16,085 nucleotides of DNA from Thermoplasmata archaeon (GTDB lineage Archaea > Thermoplasmatota > Thermoplasmata > Lutacidiplasmatales > UBA184): contig JASHUL010000102.1 in assembly GCA_030039995.1 (NCBI GenBank), positions 1 through 16,085 of the forward strand, given 5' to 3'. The notes below the pieces were generated by a model. That model had not been told where the DNA came from. It saw only the letters and a program-made list of their open reading frames with translations, and did no database searches. The position numbers were made by a program, and so were the translations under genes. Every line of letters begins with the position of its first letter. Positions within the stretch are counted from its first letter, which is position 1. This document shows positions 14,064-16,085 of the stretch, piece by piece.

Positions 14064-14837
14064 ATGTCCAGCAGCGGCTGGCGCCGCCAACGCCGGGGCG
14101 TGGCGCCGATCATCGGCACGATCCTGATGCTCGCGCTCACGATCGTGATCTTCTCGATCCTCTTTTCGTTCCGGTTCTACACCCCGCCGTCGCCGCCGAA
14201 CATCACGCTGGTCATCAAGTCGGGCGGGAGCAATCCCGTCTGGGGCGACGGCACGGACACCCCGTCCTCGAACACCTACTCGCTGATGAACACGACCGCG
14301 ATCATCATCGCGAGCGCCTCGCCGAGCAACGTGCTCCTGTCGGACATTGAGTTCACTTTCATCTGCAACAATGAGAGCGTGGGCGGCAACGAGTCGGTCC
14401 TCGTCCAGGGGACGCTCGCGGACATGACGTGGTTCCCCGGTCTCACCGGCACCGCTCCCGCGGACGCGCCGCAGCTCGGATGGTGCGCCAGTTTCCACGC
14501 GGGCGGGTACGGCGGCGGGTCGTTCGCCACCGCGTACAACCGGCTCGGTATCTTTGTCCCGATCTCGCAGAACGACACGACGTTGCAGGCGGGGGACACG
14601 TTCCTCCTCTACATTCACAACGGCGGATATCCGCTCGATTACGGGAACAATGCCAAGGACTGCAACAACGGCGTGAAGGCGGACCCGTGCCTGGACGGGG
14701 ACGACTACCACGGAGCCCCACCGTGGTGCTTCACGAGCCAGGGGGCCTGCACGATCGACCTGACGTACCTCGGAAACCCGAACTCGCTCCTGGCTTCGAT
14801 CCCCGTCTACACGCTTGCCCCTCCGTCCGTCTCGTGA
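14064..14837 (+). CDS. archaeal type IV pilin-like protein with six-cysteine head domain
   Basis: The 257-residue protein has a class III (prepilin) signal: a short basic leader RRQRRG with probable cleavage after Gly12, then VAPIIGTILMLALTIVI, the hydrophobic helix that packs in the pilus core. This matches the archaeal Pilin_N pattern (R-G-V-x-P-I-I-G-T-I-L-M). The leader would be removed by a prepilin peptidase, which is not encoded in this window. The exported head (about 40-257) is unusual in carrying six cysteines (101, 141, 200, 209, 222, 229), which suggests disulfides, and an acidic Asp/Asn cluster at 192-215 that could bind calcium. No assembly ATPase or membrane platform gene is near, so it may be a minor pilin or a pilin-like surface protein. 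It starts at ATG 14064 from a leaderless-type promoter. Confidence 0.85.
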   Translation: MSSSGWRRQRRGVAPIIGTILMLALTIVIFSILFSFRFYTPPSPPNITLVIKSGGSNPVWGDGTDTPSSNTYSLMNTTAIIIASASPSNVLLSDIEFTFICNNESVGGNESVLVQGTLADMTWFPGLTGTAPADAPQLGWCASFHAGGYGGGSFATAYNRLGIFVPISQNDTTLQAGDTFLLYIHNGGYPLDYGNNAKDCNNGVKADPCLDGDDYHGAPPWCFTSQGACTIDLTYLGNPNSLLASIPVYTLAPPSVS

Positions 14838-14844
14838 CCGCCCC

Positions 14845-14860
14845 CGGGCCGGGGGGCCCG
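14845..14860 (+). terminator. GC-rich hairpin downstream of the pilin gene
   Basis: CGGGCC (14845-14850) and GGCCCG (14855-14860) pair around a GGGG loop, seven bases after the pilin stop codon. There is no T-run beyond a short CTTTCC about 20 bases on, so termination is only suggested by position. Confidence 0.35.
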
Positions 14861-14899
14861 CTCGGGTCGCTCGCTCGAGCTTTCCGTCCCGCCGTGGGT

Positions 14900-14907
14900 T
14901 CTATAAC
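14900..14907 (+). promoter_or_regulatory. putative TATA box for the small membrane-anchored protein gene
   Basis: TCTATAAC lies about 42 bases upstream of the GTG at 14946. The predicted start near 14930 leaves a leader of about 16 bases that holds GGTGA (14938-14942), a match to the archaeal anti-SD pairing GGTGA, three bases before the GTG. This is the clearest ribosome binding site in the window and supports this start. Confidence 0.5.
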
Positions 14908-14945
14908 GCCGCCCCGGCCTCGAAGAGTGGAGCGAGGGTGACGCC

Positions 14946-15431
14946 GTGAAGGTCCGTCGGCGGACGTTGTGGACGATCGGAGTGGCCGCGGCGGCCGCGG
15001 TGCTGGTAGTGCTCCTGCTGCTGATCTCGATCGGCGTGCTGGTCCTCCCCGGCACGCCCGCTCCCGCGCCGGTGTCCGTGAACAGCGCCCAGTTCACGAT
15101 CCTTCAGGGGACGAATGCGAGTGGGAACGGCTGGTTCGGGCCGAGTTCCTTCAGCTACACCGGCGTGGTGAACGGCTACCCGTTCAAGGTCGCGCCCGGG
15201 GCGACGTTCACCGTTTCGGTGACGTGGACGAATTACGACGATAATCCCCACACGCTCTACTCGATCAGCGTGGCCGCCCCGTTCGCGTTCTCCAAGAGCT
15301 CGCCGTCCCTCCCCGCGACGTTGTACGCGCTGGAGGACGACGCGTTCATGCAGATCTACGTGGTCGCCCCCAACAGCGCGGGGGCGAGCCTCACGCTGTT
15401 CGTGACGGTGAACGCCCTTCCTCCCAGCTAG
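14946..15431 (+). CDS. small membrane-anchored extracellular protein, unknown function
   Basis: I do not recognise the family of this 161-residue protein. A basic N-terminus (MKVRRR) precedes one long hydrophobic helix at about 9-34, acting as signal anchor. The rest (about 36-161) is an extracellular, beta-rich, Ser/Thr/Pro-containing domain with no cysteines. The segment GATFTVSVTWTNYDDNPHTLYSISV has the look of an immunoglobulin-like or CARDB-like beta-sandwich strand pair, but this is only a resemblance. It follows the pilin gene by 108 bases and has its own TATA element. It may be a partner of the pilin or an independent surface protein. Start: GTG 14946, with an SD-like GGTGA just upstream. 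Confidence 0.75.
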   Translation: MKVRRRTLWTIGVAAAAAVLVVLLLLISIGVLVLPGTPAPAPVSVNSAQFTILQGTNASGNGWFGPSSFSYTGVVNGYPFKVAPGATFTVSVTWTNYDDNPHTLYSISVAAPFAFSKSSPSLPATLYALEDDAFMQIYVVAPNSAGASLTLFVTVNALPPS

Positions 15432-15455
15432 TCCCGGGGATGCGGTAGCGCTGGG

Positions 15456-15463
15456 TCTATACG
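15456..15463 (+). promoter_or_regulatory. putative TATA box for the dodecin gene
   Basis: TCTATACG is centred about 37 bases before the ATG at 15497, giving a predicted leader of about 10 bases. A 6-bp inverted repeat (CTCGGC at 15474-15479, GCCGAG at 15483-15488) covers the expected transcription start and could be regulatory. Confidence 0.45.
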
Positions 15464-15496
15464 GCCGGGCGCGCTCGGCCGCGCCGAGGCGCCACG

Positions 15497-15694
15497 ATGG
15501 TGCAGAAAGTGACCGAGGTCGTCGGGACATCGAAGGACGGATTCGCCCATGCCGCGCAGAACGCGGTCGATACCGCCGCCAAGACGGTACGCAACCTGCG
15601 CTGGTTCCGGGTGTCGGAACTCGAAGGATCGATCAAGGACCAGAAGGTCGCGGAGTACCACGCGACCGTGAAGATCTACTTCGACCTCGACTAG
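15497..15694 (+). CDS. dodecin (flavin-binding/storage protein)
   Basis: This 65-residue protein matches dodecin along its whole length: KVTEVVGTSKDGF at the N-terminus, NAVDTAAKTVRNLRW in the helix, then three beta-strand segments ending KVAEYHATVKIYFDLD. Dodecins form hollow dodecamers that bind flavins such as riboflavin or FMN and protect or store them. Trp36, which sandwiches the isoalloxazine ring in the Halobacterium protein, is conserved. Position 55, Gln in Halobacterium, is His here, so flavin selectivity may differ. No flavin-synthesis gene is adjacent. It is convergent with the peroxiredoxin gene and shares the stop-codon palindrome CTAG with it. Start ATG 15497. Confidence 0.95.
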   Translation: MVQKVTEVVGTSKDGFAHAAQNAVDTAAKTVRNLRWFRVSELEGSIKDQKVAEYHATVKIYFDLD

Positions 15695-16085
15695 CGCCCT
15701 GGCGTGAGGGTCCGCGCGCGCTCGACCGCGCGGCGCACGTGGGGGCCGGGGAGGAGGCCCTGAACCACTTCGGCGATCCGGCCGTCCGGCTCGATGAAGA
15801 ACGTGACCCGTTTCGCGATCCCGAGGAATCCGAGGACCCCGTAGAGGTTGGCGACCGAGCGGTCGCGGTCGGCGACCAGCGGGAACGGCACGCCGCACTT
15901 CTCCGCGAACGCCTTCTGGTCGACGACGGTGTCGACGCTCACCCCGACGACCGCGATCCCGGCCTTCTGAAGTTCGGGATAGCTCTCGGCGAAGCCGCGC
16001 GCCTCGGCCGTGCAGCCGGCCGTGTTCGCTTTGGGGTAGAAGTAGAGCACGACCGGACGGCCGCGGTACGTCGCGAAGTCGAGGG
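15691..16085 (-). CDS. peroxiredoxin of the PrxQ/Bcp type (5' end beyond window)
   Basis: The gene enters from the right edge, so its start codon lies outside; 131 codons are visible. An internal ATG or GTG near 16050 is not the true start, because the frame continues upstream with LDFATYRGRPVVLYFYPK, which belongs to the family. The peroxidatic Cys is in NTAGCTAEA, the equivalent of TPGCT in Bcp. FPLVADRD and VTFFIEPDGRI are other family landmarks. Bcp/PrxQ enzymes reduce H2O2 and organic peroxides. The resolving Cys normally found five residues after the first (CTKEAC) is Arg here; a Cys in EKCGVPF is too distant to be the usual partner, so this may act as a 1-Cys or atypical enzyme. It overlaps the dodecin stop by two bases. 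Confidence 0.92.
   Translation of the reverse strand, partial: LDFATYRGRPVVLYFYPKANTAGCTAEARGFAESYPELQKAGIAVVGVSVDTVVDQKAFAEKCGVPFPLVADRDRSVANLYGVLGFLGIAKRVTFFIEPDGRIAEVVQGLLPGPHVRRAVERARTLTPGR

Noticed and set aside
13945..14127. 60-codon plus-strand frame starting after the AT-rich island
   Set aside because: It overlaps the pilin start and signal sequence in another frame, has only a GTG start and no protein signal. The pilin has its own promoter.

Overview
The window is GC-rich (roughly two thirds G+C by eye) and almost certainly archaeal. Promoters look like archaeal TATA boxes. Several sit about 22-28 bases upstream of a start codon, which implies leaderless mRNAs. One gene encodes an archaeal-type class III pilin, there is a dodecin, the tRNA has no encoded CCA, and secreted proteins are rich in N-x-S/T sequons. 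The mix of high GC, urocanase, ABC metal uptake and TATA/leaderless promoters suggests an uncultured Thermoplasmatota-like lineage (soil or acidic-environment Thermoplasmata). This is an inference; no rRNA is present to settle it.

Layout. 1-3125 (minus strand): a dienelactone-hydrolase-like alpha/beta hydrolase cut by the window edge, a PIN-domain protein, and an AMP-forming acyl-CoA ligase. 3175-3618 (plus): a Nudix hydrolase divergent from the ligase; both appear to use one shared TATA element. 3669-5108 (minus): a large surface protein with signal peptide, C-terminal membrane anchor and Pro-rich tail, separated from the Nudix gene by a perfect hairpin. 5231-6907 (minus): urocanate hydratase HutU without other hut genes. 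7044-10407 (plus): a two-gene, overlapping operon of a membrane-anchored PstS-fold protein and a polytopic membrane iron-sulfur protein of NapH/CcoG type, driven by a TATA box inside a perfect inverted repeat. 10433-10505: tRNA-Thr(TGT). 10521-13880 (minus): a DtxR-like regulator followed by a ZnuA/ZnuC/ZnuB-type metal ABC transporter, reading regulator > binding protein > ATPase > permease. 14064-15431 (plus): a six-cysteine pilin and a small membrane-anchored extracellular protein. 15497-15694: dodecin, convergent with a PrxQ/Bcp-type peroxiredoxin cut by the right edge.

How it fits together. Most of the window is a mosaic of short transcription units. Two are genuine multi-gene systems. 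The metal-uptake operon carries its own regulator, with a 13-bp palindrome next to the promoter as candidate operator. The PstS-like/Fe-S membrane pair is the best candidate for an undescribed system: it has no pstC/A/B partners, the phosphate-contact motifs of the binding protein are lost, and the partner is an electron-transfer type membrane protein.

No mobile element, CRISPR array, rRNA or phage gene was seen. No gene-free stretch exceeds about 185 bases. The longest are 13881-14063 (metal operon and pilin promoters), 6908-7043 (hutU and pstS-like promoters) and 5109-5230 (hutU terminator and surface-protein promoter).
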